A DNA stretch of 64,000 nucleotides from an uncultured Clostridia bacterium. GTDB lineage: Bacteria > Bacillota > Clostridia > TANB77 > CAG-508. Made by a program: the position numbers and the translations under genes. Under the pieces are notes generated by a model. The model searched no databases. It worked only from the letters and a program-made list of their open reading frames with translations, and was not told the DNA's origin. This document shows positions 1-7,640 of the stretch, one piece after another (position 1 is the first letter of the stretch; each line of letters opens with the position of its first letter). The DNA is taken from the NCBI GenBank assembly GCA_934157205.1, contig CAKPHJ010000001.1, forward strand, positions 43,423 through 107,422. Direction: 5' to 3'.

Positions 1-2
1 AA

Positions 3-1142
3 TATAGCACAAATATTTATAAAATCTATTTAAAATGGTTTTCGCCAGAGGATATATACGTATATTCAATAGATGAGGTATTTATAGAAATTACAAAATA
101 TTTAAAAATATACAATATGAAAGCACAAGAATTAATAACAAAAGTGATAAAAGATATTTACGAAAGCACAGGAATTACAGCAACAGGTGGAATTGGCACA
201 AATTTATATCTGTGTAAAATAGCAATGGATATAGTTGCTAAACATGTTAATCCAAATGAACAAGGCGTAAGAATAGCTGGATTAGACGAAAAAAGATATA
301 GACAATTATTATGGGATCATAAACCAATTACGGATTTTTGGAGAGTTGGTAAAGGTTATGCTAAAATGCTGGAAAAACATAGAATTTTTACAATGGGAGA
401 TGTTGCAAAAACATCAATAGAAAATGAAGAAATTTTGTATAAGTTATTAGGTGTAAATGCAGAATTATTAATAGATCATGCATGGGGCTGGGAACCAGTA
501 ACATTAGAAGACATAAAAAAATATAAGCCAGTAAATAAAAGTATATGTTCTGGGCAAGTATTACATTGTCCTTACAATTACGAACAAACAAAAATAATTG
601 TAAAAGAAATGGCAGAATTGCTCACATTGGAATTAGTAGAAAAGCAATTATTAACAAAACAAATAGTTTTAACAATAGGATATGATATTGAAAATTTAAA
701 AAATAATCAGATGAGAAAAGCATATAAAGGGGAAGTAGTGGAAGATCGTTATGGTAGAAAAATACCTAAGCATGCACATGGAACAATAAATTTAGACCAT
801 ATAACATCATCAACAAAAATAATAATGCAGGCTGTAATAAAATTGTATGAAAAAATAATAAATAAAAATTTATTAATAAGAAGAATAAATATAACAGCAA
901 ATAATATTGTTAGTGAAGAGGAAAGAAAACAAGAAAAAAACTTTGAACAATTAAATTTATTCACAAATTGTCAAGAAAATGTGGAAAAAAGGAAGAATGA
1001 AATTGAAGAAAAAGAATTACAAAAAGCAATGATAAATATAAAAAGAAAATATGGAAAAAATGCGATTATAAAAGGAATGAATTTACAAGAAGGTGCAACA
1101 ACAATAGACAGAAATAAACAAGTAGGAGGTCATAAGGAATAA
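3..1142 (+). CDS. Y-family translesion DNA polymerase (UmuC/DinB/UvrX type), 5' end outside window
   Basis: The gene enters from the left edge; the first complete codon is at position 3, so the N-terminus is missing. The first visible residues contain YSIDEVFIE (positions 21-29 of the visible part), the SIDE motif that holds the catalytic carboxylates of the Y-family palm. A GIGTNLYLCKIAMD stretch follows, matching the conserved G-I-x-x-N/K-x-x-A-K finger motif. The C-terminal ~150 residues fit the little-finger domain and a lysine-rich tail. Such enzymes copy past damaged template bases with low fidelity. The stop codon is directly followed by the ATG of a YolD-like gene, the usual pairing in Firmicutes, where it is often on mobile DNA and SOS-controlled. 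An ATG at 117 lies inside the conserved domain and is not the true start. Family assignment is firm; which Y-family subgroup is inferred from YolD. Confidence 0.93.
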   Translation, partial: YSTNIYKIYLKWFSPEDIYVYSIDEVFIEITKYLKIYNMKAQELITKVIKDIYESTGITATGGIGTNLYLCKIAMDIVAKHVNPNEQGVRIAGLDEKRYRQLLWDHKPITDFWRVGKGYAKMLEKHRIFTMGDVAKTSIENEEILYKLLGVNAELLIDHAWGWEPVTLEDIKKYKPVNKSICSGQVLHCPYNYEQTKIIVKEMAELLTLELVEKQLLTKQIVLTIGYDIENLKNNQMRKAYKGEVVEDRYGRKIPKHAHGTINLDHITSSTKIIMQAVIKLYEKIINKNLLIRRINITANNIVSEEERKQEKNFEQLNLFTNCQENVEKRKNEIEEKELQKAMINIKRKYGKNAIIKGMNLQEGATTIDRNKQVGGHKE

Positions 1143-1562
1143 ATGAATAAAAAATATTTAGATATTATAAATTTACCTCATCATGTATCAAAAAAACATG
1201 AGAAAATGTCATTGGAGCTAAGAGCCGCACAGTTTGCACCATTTTCAGCTTTAACAGGATATAAAGAAATAATAAATGAAACTCAAAGATATACAGATAC
1301 TAGAAAACAACTTAATGAAGAAGAAAAAAATATGTTAGATTATAAAATACAATTAATAAAAAAATATATAGATTTAAAAAAAGAATTAATATTAATTTTT
1401 ATATATTTTATTCCAGATAATAAGAAAAATGGAGGAAAATATAAAGAAATAATAGGAAAAGTTACTAAAATAGATGAATATAACCAATTAATTATTTTGG
1501 AAAATAAAATAGAAATTCCTATAAAAGAAATTGTAGAAATAAAAGGAGAAATTTTTGAATAA
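1143..1562 (+). CDS. YolD-like protein, partner of the Y-family polymerase
   Basis: This 139-residue protein has the YolD hallmark near its N-terminus: LPHHVSKKHEKMSLELRAAQ followed by FAPFSALTGY (residues 11-40). YolD-like proteins are encoded next to UmuC-like polymerases in Firmicutes and are thought to act as UmuD-like accessory factors; the biochemical role is not settled. The ATG follows the TAA of the polymerase with no gap, implying translational coupling. The C-terminal half is lysine-rich and ends in a beta-rich segment, as is usual for the family. No separate promoter is evident. Confidence 0.9.
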   Translation: MNKKYLDIINLPHHVSKKHEKMSLELRAAQFAPFSALTGYKEIINETQRYTDTRKQLNEEEKNMLDYKIQLIKKYIDLKKELILIFIYFIPDNKKNGGKYKEIIGKVTKIDEYNQLIILENKIEIPIKEIVEIKGEIFE

Positions 1563-1615
1563 AAAATTATTAGATAAAATATTAAATTTACAACTAAAAA
1601 CTTTATGGAAACCTA

Positions 1616-1643
1616 TTAACAAATACTGTAAAAAATGTATAAT
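1616..1643 (+). promoter_or_regulatory. Sigma-A-like promoter for the 1737 gene
   Basis: TTAACA (1616-1621), a 16-nt spacer and TATAAT (1638-1643) lie about 95 nt upstream of the ATG at 1737. The leader between them contains an 8-bp inverted repeat (GAGAGAAT / ATTCTCTC, about 1690-1714) just before the ribosome binding site AAGGAG. Seen in sequence; activity is inferred. Confidence 0.55.
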
Positions 1644-1736
1644 TATAACATAGGGTCCAAAATGGACTCAGAAGAAAGCTGCAAACAATGAGAGAATATT
1701 ATAATAATTCTCTCGACGGACTAAGGAGAACACAAC

Positions 1737-2102
1737 ATGAATGAGACAGAGAAGAAAATCCCGGAAGTACTTGAAATGCTTGGAGTAAACAAAAATGTTA
1801 CGGGTTATCCTGCTACAATCAGGGCCTTAAGGCAAATGCTTACGAGGTACGAAGAGGGAGAAAGATTACCGTACGGCGGTAATATAGAGAAACTTTTGAA
1901 TGAAGTGAGAAAGGAAGAACAGATTAAGAGTCAACCATACAGCATATACCTAGCTATATGGCGTATGATTGAGGATCTAAATCACAGTGTACTGATGAAG
2001 TATACTAAAAAGGTTATGCTTGTAAAAGAAAGCTATATCACTCCTTACGATTTCTTGTATCTAGTTATGAAACTAGTAAAAAGTTGGGAGTATGTGTATT
2101 AA
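1737..2102 (+). CDS. Orphan 121-aa protein with GC-rich codon use, weakly Spo0A-C-like
   Basis: A 121-residue protein behind an AAGGAG site. Its DNA is visibly richer in G+C (sample lines 35-52%) than flanking genes and uses codons such as GGC, CCG and AGG that neighbours avoid, so recent transfer is likely. I do not recognise it with certainty. The pattern LGV..N-V-GY (residues 15-23), then KLL...... and YSIYLAIWRMIEDL resembles the helix order of the Spo0A C-terminal DNA-binding domain (LGI..hIKGY, KLLyp.IAkky, VERAIRhAIE), but key residues differ. It stands alone between its own promoter and a perfect-palindrome terminator. Alternatives: a phage-derived protein or an unrelated helical orphan. 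Confidence 0.6.
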   Translation: MNETEKKIPEVLEMLGVNKNVTGYPATIRALRQMLTRYEEGERLPYGGNIEKLLNEVRKEEQIKSQPYSIYLAIWRMIEDLNHSVLMKYTKKVMLVKESYITPYDFLYLVMKLVKSWEYVY

Positions 2103-2107
2103 CAGTT

Positions 2108-2146
2108 ACAAAAACGAAAGTAGAATTCTACTTTCGTTTTTGCTTT
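2108..2146 (+). terminator. Perfect-palindrome intrinsic terminator
   Basis: A 30-nt perfect palindrome (2111-2140; arms AAAACGAAAGTAGAA and TTCTACTTTCGTTTT) is followed by T-rich sequence, directly after the stop of the 1737 gene. Confidence 0.85.
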
Positions 2147-2231
2147 TTAAGCAATAATATAATTATTGCAGACAAACTAACAATATGATAAAATATTATT
2201 ACAGTAATAAAAATTTATAAAAGGAAGTATT

Positions 2232-3737
2232 ATGAAGGGAAAAGTAGCAAAAATAATAAACAAATATGATAATTTATTTGTAATAATTGTAATAATATTA
2301 TCAATAACAGGAATTGTGCTAGATATAAAATTAGCAAACTCTGACGAAATATGGAATTTCCAAAATGTTTATAAAATGTATAATGGATTTGTAATATATA
2401 AAGAATCTAATGTAATTGTAACACCATTATTTTTTTATATAGGAGAAATATTATTTAAATTACTAGGTGCAAATTTTTTAATTTTTAGAATATATAATAT
2501 AATAATCGTAACAGGCATATATTTTTTAGAATATAAAATTTTAAAAGAATTAAAAATAAGAAAAAAAATATCTTTAATATTGGTATTATTTTTAATTTTA
2601 TTTAAGTGGTATGGATTACCTTCAATACAAGCTAATTATAATTCTTTAGCATTTTTATTTTATTTACTAGGAGTATTTTGCTATATAAAAAAATATAAAT
2701 ATAATAATATTATTCAAGGCATTATTTTATTTTTAATATTTATGTCTAAACAAAATATTGGTGCATTTTATGCAATTAGTTTATTTATGATAGAAATTTT
2801 TAGTGAAAAAAATAATAAAAATAAAATAATTGATATATTAAAAACATATTTAATTTTTATTTTTTTATTATTAATTTTTATTGCTATATATTATCAAAAA
2901 AATATATTAAATGATTTTATGAATTTTGCTGTGCAAGGAATAGCGGAATTTTCAAATCGTAATAAAGGAATAGAAATTCAATCTGCAATTTTATTAGTAT
3001 TTTTTAATATTATAAATTTATATTTAACATGGTTTTATATAAAGCATAAAATTATTGATAAAAATGAAAAAGAAAAAATTATTATATTAAATATTTTTGC
3101 ATTATGTTCAAATTTAATAGTTTATCCAATATTTAATACTGCACATTTTATGTATGCAATAAATATGGTATTAATATTATTTATTGGGTTAATAAAAATA
3201 TTAATTGATAAAAATAAATTTACATTAAATAAAAAAGTAATAAATATAATTTTTTATATTTTAATAATTGCTTGTATGGTAATATCAAGTGTTTATTATA
3301 TAGATTCATATATAAAAATACATAATGAAAATTATTATTTTAGTAAAAAAGATCCATTTTATGGTGTAGATATGAAAGAAGATCTTTATAAAAATATAGA
3401 AAATGTAACTAATTATATAAAAAACAATGATAAACATGTTATAGTATTATCAAGCAAAGCAGCATTTTATATGATTCCATTAAAAAGTAGTAATGTTGAA
3501 TTTGATTTACCATTTAGAGGTAATTTAGGAAAAAATGGGGAAGGAGGATTATTACAAAAAATAATTAATTTAAAAGATACATATATATTATTAGACAGAA
3601 ATGAAAAGGACGTGATATATCAAGAATCGGAAATAGTTAGAGATTATATAAAGAATAATTTTGAAAAAGATGGAGAAATAGAAGAATTTGATATTTATAT
3701 AAATATTGACAAAACCTTGCAAAAAATACAAAAATAG
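2232..3737 (+). CDS. Polytopic membrane glycosyltransferase-like protein (GT-C / GT39-like)
   Basis: This 501-residue protein has about ten hydrophobic segments spread over residues 15-375 and a soluble C-terminal tail of ~120 residues. After the first membrane segment it has LANSDEIWNF (residues 37-46): an acidic pair in the first extracytoplasmic loop, the position of the catalytic Asp in GT-C enzymes such as PMT/ArnT that use lipid-linked sugar donors. No closer family is evident. It is very AT-rich, has a good site (AAAAGGAAG) before ATG 2232, and lies immediately upstream of the T4SS pilin genes, whose promoter overlaps its 3' end. A role in glycosylating surface or pilus proteins is possible but unsupported beyond adjacency. 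Confidence 0.6.
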   Translation: MKGKVAKIINKYDNLFVIIVIILSITGIVLDIKLANSDEIWNFQNVYKMYNGFVIYKESNVIVTPLFFYIGEILFKLLGANFLIFRIYNIIIVTGIYFLEYKILKELKIRKKISLILVLFLILFKWYGLPSIQANYNSLAFLFYLLGVFCYIKKYKYNNIIQGIILFLIFMSKQNIGAFYAISLFMIEIFSEKNNKNKIIDILKTYLIFIFLLLIFIAIYYQKNILNDFMNFAVQGIAEFSNRNKGIEIQSAILLVFFNIINLYLTWFYIKHKIIDKNEKEKIIILNIFALCSNLIVYPIFNTAHFMYAINMVLILFIGLIKILIDKNKFTLNKKVINIIFYILIIACMVISSVYYIDSYIKIHNENYYFSKKDPFYGVDMKEDLYKNIENVTNYIKNNDKHVIVLSSKAAFYMIPLKSSNVEFDLPFRGNLGKNGEGGLLQKIINLKDTYILLDRNEKDVIYQESEIVRDYIKNNFEKDGEIEEFDIYINIDKTLQKIQK

Positions 3738-3745
3738 TTTATAAT
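3717..3745 (+). promoter_or_regulatory. Promoter for the first pilin-like gene
   Basis: TTGCAA (3717-3722), a 17-nt spacer and TATAAT (3740-3745). The -35 box lies within the last codons of the upstream membrane protein gene, so the T4SS locus has its own start of transcription here. Confidence 0.65.
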
Positions 3746-3825
3746 GAGATTAGTAGAGTTTAATATAAGAAAATTACAATATTTTCAACAAAGAATTATC
3801 TAGAAAATAGAAAGAGGTGAATGAT

Positions 3826-4182
3826 ATGAAAAAAAGTTTAAAAGTAATTATGGCAATAACTTTATTAGCTATCATGGGGGTTATGATATTTGGAAACTAT
3901 TATGGTTCATATGCACAAATAGATCCTTCAACTTTAACTGGAACAGATACATCTGCTACATCTGACATAACAAAAATAGGTAACAAATTAATAGGTGTTT
4001 TACAAGCAGTAGGTGTTGTAACTTCTGTTGCTATTTTAATAGTTTTAGGTATAAAATATATGATGGGTAGTGCAGAAGAAAAAGCTGAATACAAGAAAAC
4101 ATTCATACCATATATTATTGGTGCAGCTTTAATCTTTTCAGCTTCAATGATTGCAGGAGCTGTTATTAAATTTATGCAATAA
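3826..4182 (+). CDS. VirB2/TrbC-family pilin-like protein 1
   Basis: A 118-residue protein: signal peptide (residues 1-27, cleavage probable after GSYA), a short Thr/Ser-rich stretch, then two membrane helices (about 48-70 and 85-110) separated by the loop MMGSAEEKAEYKK. This is the VirB2/TrbC pilin layout in Gram-positive and candidate-phylum T4SS. Such subunits are processed in the membrane and may polymerise or line the channel. Start chosen at 3826 because AGAGGTG (3813-3819) is correctly spaced; a GTG at 3817 is too close. A terminator follows, so this gene can be made in excess of the rest. Confidence 0.85.
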   Translation: MKKSLKVIMAITLLAIMGVMIFGNYYGSYAQIDPSTLTGTDTSATSDITKIGNKLIGVLQAVGVVTSVAILIVLGIKYMMGSAEEKAEYKKTFIPYIIGAALIFSASMIAGAVIKFMQ

Positions 4183-4204
4183 TTAAAATAAGAATACATA
4201 ATAA

Positions 4205-4236
4205 GACTGTCTAATTCAAATTTAGGCAGTTTTTTA
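4205..4236 (+). terminator. Terminator after pilin gene 1
   Basis: ACTGTCTAA / TTAGGCAGT stem (one G-T pair) with a short loop, followed by TTTTT. It separates pilin gene 1 from the next T4SS genes. Confidence 0.75.
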
Positions 4237-4277
4237 TATAATAAAAAAGTAGAATATTATATAAAAGTTACATTGCT

Positions 4278-4314
4278 AGCACTTTGAGATTTTATCATTT
4301 TAGTTGAAAACTCA
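4278..4314 (+). other. Leader hairpin upstream of the 4421 gene
   Basis: TTTGAG-ATTTT pairs with AAAA-CTCAAA (one bulged A) in the ~240-nt leader before the second T4SS gene. I do not recognise a known riboswitch class in this leader. Confidence 0.35.
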
Positions 4315-4420
4315 AATCGGGCAAGAACAAATCAAAGAAAAATTTTTAAATTTTATTATTTATTTTATACAAGGAAAATTATACTAAAAATCTTTTTACT
4401 AATGTTAGGAGGTGTTGTGT

Positions 4421-5344
4421 ATGAAGAAAATAATAAGTTTATTTATAACAATATTATTTTTAAGCGTATCTATAGTATATGGAAAATCTTATGGGGAATC
4501 AGGATACTGGGAAGATCAGCTTAAAGAATGGACTCCGTATATAGAAAAAAATAATATGTATGTTATAGCAAACCAAACAGGAAATGTAGTTGGAAATCAA
4601 GATCCAGCAATATATGCAAATTTACTTAGTCAAACTCCTAAAGATTTAAATAAAACTCCTAGTGATAGAAGTGCATATTTGCAATTATTTGATATAATGC
4701 TAGAATCAATGGCAACTTCAGGAATTGATTCAGATAGTATGAAAGCTCAATCAGATCAGTTTTTAGATAAATATAAAGAAATATGTGCAGATGCAACAAT
4801 AAAAAGCAAAGAAAAAACTCAATTACAAACAATTTCAAAATCATTTGAATTGGTAAAGAATGGAACAGAAGCAAAAAAAATATTTGAAAATATGAATAAT
4901 GGACAAGAATATACAGAAGAACAGGTACAAGGGGCAGCAGAAGCTACACAGGACTTAAACAATGATTATGATAATAAAGTAAAAGAAAAGAAATTAGCAA
5001 AAAGAGGTTTAGGATATGTAGAAAGCAACAGTGATGTTAATGAACAAACAATAGATACTACAATGACAGAAGCAGACCAGTTTATAGATTTAGCAAAAGA
5101 TAATAAAATAGACCAAAGTAAATTAGCCAAAATAGTAAAAAGTTTATATAATGCATTACTAGCTGTAGCAATAGTGGCAGCCGTAATTATTGGAACATAT
5201 ATGGCAGTAAAACTAATAACATCAAGTGTAGAGGGACAAGCAAAAATAAAAGAAATGTTTATTCCATATATAATTGGTTGTGTTGGAGCATTTGGAGCAT
5301 TTGGAATATGGGCATTAGTAATGAAAATATTTAATGCGATGTAA
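4421..5344 (+). CDS. Large pilin-like protein A: variable N-terminus with VirB2-like C-terminus
   Basis: A 307-residue secreted/membrane protein. Signal peptide at 1-21, a ~170-residue helical soluble region, then a C-terminal ~110 residues with two membrane helices around the loop TSSVEGQAKIKEMF, the same plan as the small VirB2-like proteins. The last ~110 residues are almost identical to those of the 5565 gene (GlnThrIleAsp... to FNAM), while the N-terminal parts are unrelated. ATG 4421 is chosen because AGGAGG (4407-4412) is 8 nt away; a GTG at 4412 overlaps that site. It is probably a channel or pilus subunit carrying a surface-exposed domain. VirB2-like fold is inferred from topology. 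Confidence 0.75.
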   Translation: MKKIISLFITILFLSVSIVYGKSYGESGYWEDQLKEWTPYIEKNNMYVIANQTGNVVGNQDPAIYANLLSQTPKDLNKTPSDRSAYLQLFDIMLESMATSGIDSDSMKAQSDQFLDKYKEICADATIKSKEKTQLQTISKSFELVKNGTEAKKIFENMNNGQEYTEEQVQGAAEATQDLNNDYDNKVKEKKLAKRGLGYVESNSDVNEQTIDTTMTEADQFIDLAKDNKIDQSKLAKIVKSLYNALLAVAIVAAVIIGTYMAVKLITSSVEGQAKIKEMFIPYIIGCVGAFGAFGIWALVMKIFNAM

Positions 5345-5501
5345 TATTAAAAATAAAATATAAGTTTTAAGTAATAAAAACCATCATCTAGTGTTACAAA
5401 TTACAGTTTATGAGAAAAGATATTAATTTTCTAGAATACATATAATTTAGCTGTGAATTGTAACCATCCAGTAATAATCTTCTGATAATTGTTGAATTAT
5501 G

Positions 5502-5530
5502 TAGAAAAATGATAAAAAATATGATATAAT
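5502..5530 (+). promoter_or_regulatory. Promoter box before the 5565 gene
   Basis: TAGAAA (5502-5507), 17 nt, TATAAT (5525-5530). The same spacing and nearly the same spacer end (AAAAATATGA) recur before the PrgI gene at 7230-7258, suggesting co-regulation. Confidence 0.45.
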
Positions 5531-5564
5531 TATAAGAGTGAGAGAATTTAAAGAAGGTGGTTCT

Positions 5565-6632
5565 ATGAAAAATCTTATTATAAAAATTCAAATAATAGCT
5601 ATATTAATTATAACAATTATGATTTTTTCAAATAGCCAAGTACTAGCAGCAAATGATGCAGAGGTTATTAAAAATACTTGGGATGTTGATATTTATGGTA
5701 GAGGAAAAGCACAAACAGTTTCTCAGACATTTAATAGCAAAGATTTTAGTGGAAATGGTGATCCAGAAAAACAATTAAGCCAAATAAATGGAGCCGACAA
5801 AGTTTATTCTGGAATAAAATTAGACATAGTGAGAAATAGATTACTATTGGCATGGAAAAAAGACACATCTCCTACAGTAAAGAAAACTATAAAGGTAAAA
5901 GGAATTACAAAAATTAGTCAAAGTAATATAAAAGAAATGTATACAAAGCAACAAAAGCAAGCGTTAGAAAATATAGAAAAATGGCAAAAAACAGCAAATG
6001 AATACGTAAAAAAATTAACTGAAGAAGCGAATAGTAACCCAAATCCAGGTAAACAAGTAACAGCAATGCAAAATATAAAAGAGATTCAACAAAGAATCGA
6101 TGATTCAAATACCATTAAAAAATGGTTAAAAAATGCAATAAAAAAGCATTCAAATTCTGATAAAGAAATAGGAATAATTAAAGTTGCTGGTACTAATGTA
6201 AATCCAACACAGAGAGATAGTGAAACAGATACATCTCAAGAAGATTTCCAAAACACTTCAGAGAAAGTTTCCGAAAAGAAGCTAGAACAAAGAGATTTAG
6301 GATATGTAGAAAGCAACAGTGATGTTAATGAACAAACAATAGATACTACAATGACAGAAGCAGACCAATTTATAGATTTATCAAAAGATAATAAAATAGA
6401 CCAAAGTAAATTAGCCAAAATAGTAAAAAGTTTATATAATGCATTGTTAGCTGTAGCAATAGTGGCAGCCGTAATTATTGGAACATATATGGCAGTAAAA
6501 CTAATAACATCAAGTGTAGAAGGACAAGCAAAAATAAAAGAAATGTTTATTCCATACATAATTGGTTGTGTTGTAGCATTTGGAGCATTTGGAATATGGG
6601 CATTAGCAATGAAAATATTCAATGCAATGTAA
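5565..6632 (+). CDS. Large pilin-like protein B, paralogue of A with a different N-terminus
   Basis: A 355-residue protein: signal peptide ending near VLAA (residue 27), a soluble region with a central coiled-coil-like helix (about 115-190), a Thr/Ser/Glu-rich linker, then the C-terminal ~110-residue two-helix domain shared with the 4421 protein. Over the shared part (5006-5344 against 6295-6632) the DNA differs at only about a dozen positions. ATG 5565 is chosen for AAGAAGGTGG (5551-5560); a GTG at 5538 lies in the leader. It probably works in the same channel as pilin A with a different exposed domain. Confidence 0.75.
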   Translation: MKNLIIKIQIIAILIITIMIFSNSQVLAANDAEVIKNTWDVDIYGRGKAQTVSQTFNSKDFSGNGDPEKQLSQINGADKVYSGIKLDIVRNRLLLAWKKDTSPTVKKTIKVKGITKISQSNIKEMYTKQQKQALENIEKWQKTANEYVKKLTEEANSNPNPGKQVTAMQNIKEIQQRIDDSNTIKKWLKNAIKKHSNSDKEIGIIKVAGTNVNPTQRDSETDTSQEDFQNTSEKVSEKKLEQRDLGYVESNSDVNEQTIDTTMTEADQFIDLSKDNKIDQSKLAKIVKSLYNALLAVAIVAAVIIGTYMAVKLITSSVEGQAKIKEMFIPYIIGCVVAFGAFGIWALAMKIFNAM

Positions 6633-6652
6633 AGAAAGGGGAGACGAAATTT

Positions 6653-7039
6653 ATGAAAAATATAGCTAAAAAAATAAGAGAGAAAATATTATACATATCT
6701 ACATTTTTTCTAACTATATTAATCTCTTTACAAACAAAAGTAATGGCAAAAGGAATAGGCATAAAAACAGATATTTATAATCCACATGCATCTAATGGAG
6801 TTTCAGGAGCAAGTCAACTTGCAAGTAAAGCACAAGTTATAATTGGAACATTACAAGTTTTAGGAACAATAGCTTCTGTTGTAGCATTAATAATTATAGG
6901 AATTAAATATATGTATGGAAGTGTAGAGGAAAAAGCAGAATATAAAGAAAGTTTAAAACCATATGTTATAGGTTGTTCCTTATTACTTGTAATATCAAAT
7001 GTTGCAGGAATAATATATAAATTTGCTGTAGCCATTTAA
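6653..7039 (+). CDS. VirB2/TrbC-family pilin-like protein 2
   Basis: A 128-residue protein with an N-terminal signal segment (about 1-35, ending near VMAK), then two membrane helices flanking YMYGSVEEKAEYKESLKPYV. That loop closely matches the one in the 3826 protein (YMMGSAEEKAEYKKTFIPYI), so the two are paralogues. ATG 6653 is preceded by AAAGGGGAG and starts 20 nt after the stop of the 5565 gene. A longer frame starting inside the upstream gene is not needed. A terminator follows. Confidence 0.85.
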   Translation: MKNIAKKIREKILYISTFFLTILISLQTKVMAKGIGIKTDIYNPHASNGVSGASQLASKAQVIIGTLQVLGTIASVVALIIIGIKYMYGSVEEKAEYKESLKPYVIGCSLLLVISNVAGIIYKFAVAI

Positions 7040-7042
7040 AAA

Positions 7043-7083
7043 AAGGTATTTCTTATGTGAAAAATAAGAAATATCTTTTTTTA
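7043..7083 (+). terminator. Terminator after pilin-like gene 2
   Basis: GGTATTTCTTAT pairs with ATAAGAAATATC across a short A-rich loop, followed by seven or more T. Confidence 0.85.
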
Positions 7084-7229
7084 AGCTAAGAAATAAAAAT
7101 CAAAAAATTCATATAATTTTATCCAAAAATACTTAGGGAAACAAACAGAAACAACGAAAAAAGCTGTTAAAATCAATATAACGGGCGTATTACAGTAGTG
7201 TTAAAATTATGTAATAATACGTCGAAAGC

Positions 7230-7258
7230 TAGAAAAAAATTGAAAAATATGATAAAAT
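7230..7258 (+). promoter_or_regulatory. Promoter box before the PrgI-VirB4 operon
   Basis: TAGAAA (7230-7235), 17 nt, TAAAAT (7253-7258); about 35 nt before ATG 7293 and very similar to the box at 5502-5530. Upstream, CGTATTAC and GTAATAATACG (about 7184-7220) can pair. Confidence 0.45.
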
Positions 7259-7292
7259 AAAGATAATAGTGTAATTATAAAGGAGGAAAAAA

Positions 7293-7640
7293 ATGCAACC
7301 ATATTTAATACCAAGAGATACCAAAGGAGAGGGAAGAATATTATATATCTTTTCAGGAAAGGCTTTAATTTATACTGCAATAGGAATGGGATTAGGATTT
7401 CCATTTTATAAATTTTTCAGTTTTTTAGGAGTAAGTATAATTGGGTGGATAATAATGGGAGTACTAGCTTTTGTTGGTTTTGCTATTGCAACATTTAAAA
7501 TGCCATCAACTTCTGCATTTGAAATAACAAGAAAAACAAGTGGAGAAAGTATAGATGAAATAATTAGAAGAACAGTTATGTTTAAAGTAAGAAATAAGAA
7601 TAAAATTTATATATACAAAGGAGGAAAAAAAGATGAATAA
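7293..7640 (+). CDS. PrgI-family T4SS protein (VirB3-like)
   Basis: A 115-residue protein beginning MQPYLIPRDTKGEGRILYIF, with two membrane helices at about 22-45 and 47-68 and a charged C-terminus. This matches the PrgI family of Gram-positive T4SS, the functional counterpart of VirB3 that couples the VirB4 ATPase to the membrane channel. It opens the ATPase operon behind AAAGGAGG. Its last codons overlap the start of the next gene. Confidence 0.88.
   Translation: MQPYLIPRDTKGEGRILYIFSGKALIYTAIGMGLGFPFYKFFSFLGVSIIGWIIMGVLAFVGFAIATFKMPSTSAFEITRKTSGESIDEIIRRTVMFKVRNKNKIYIYKGGKKDE

Noticed and set aside
4183..4420. Cyclic-di-GMP riboswitch in front of pilin-like genes
   Set aside because: Considered because such switches often control pili in Clostridia, but the conserved GEMM aptamer bases are not present.
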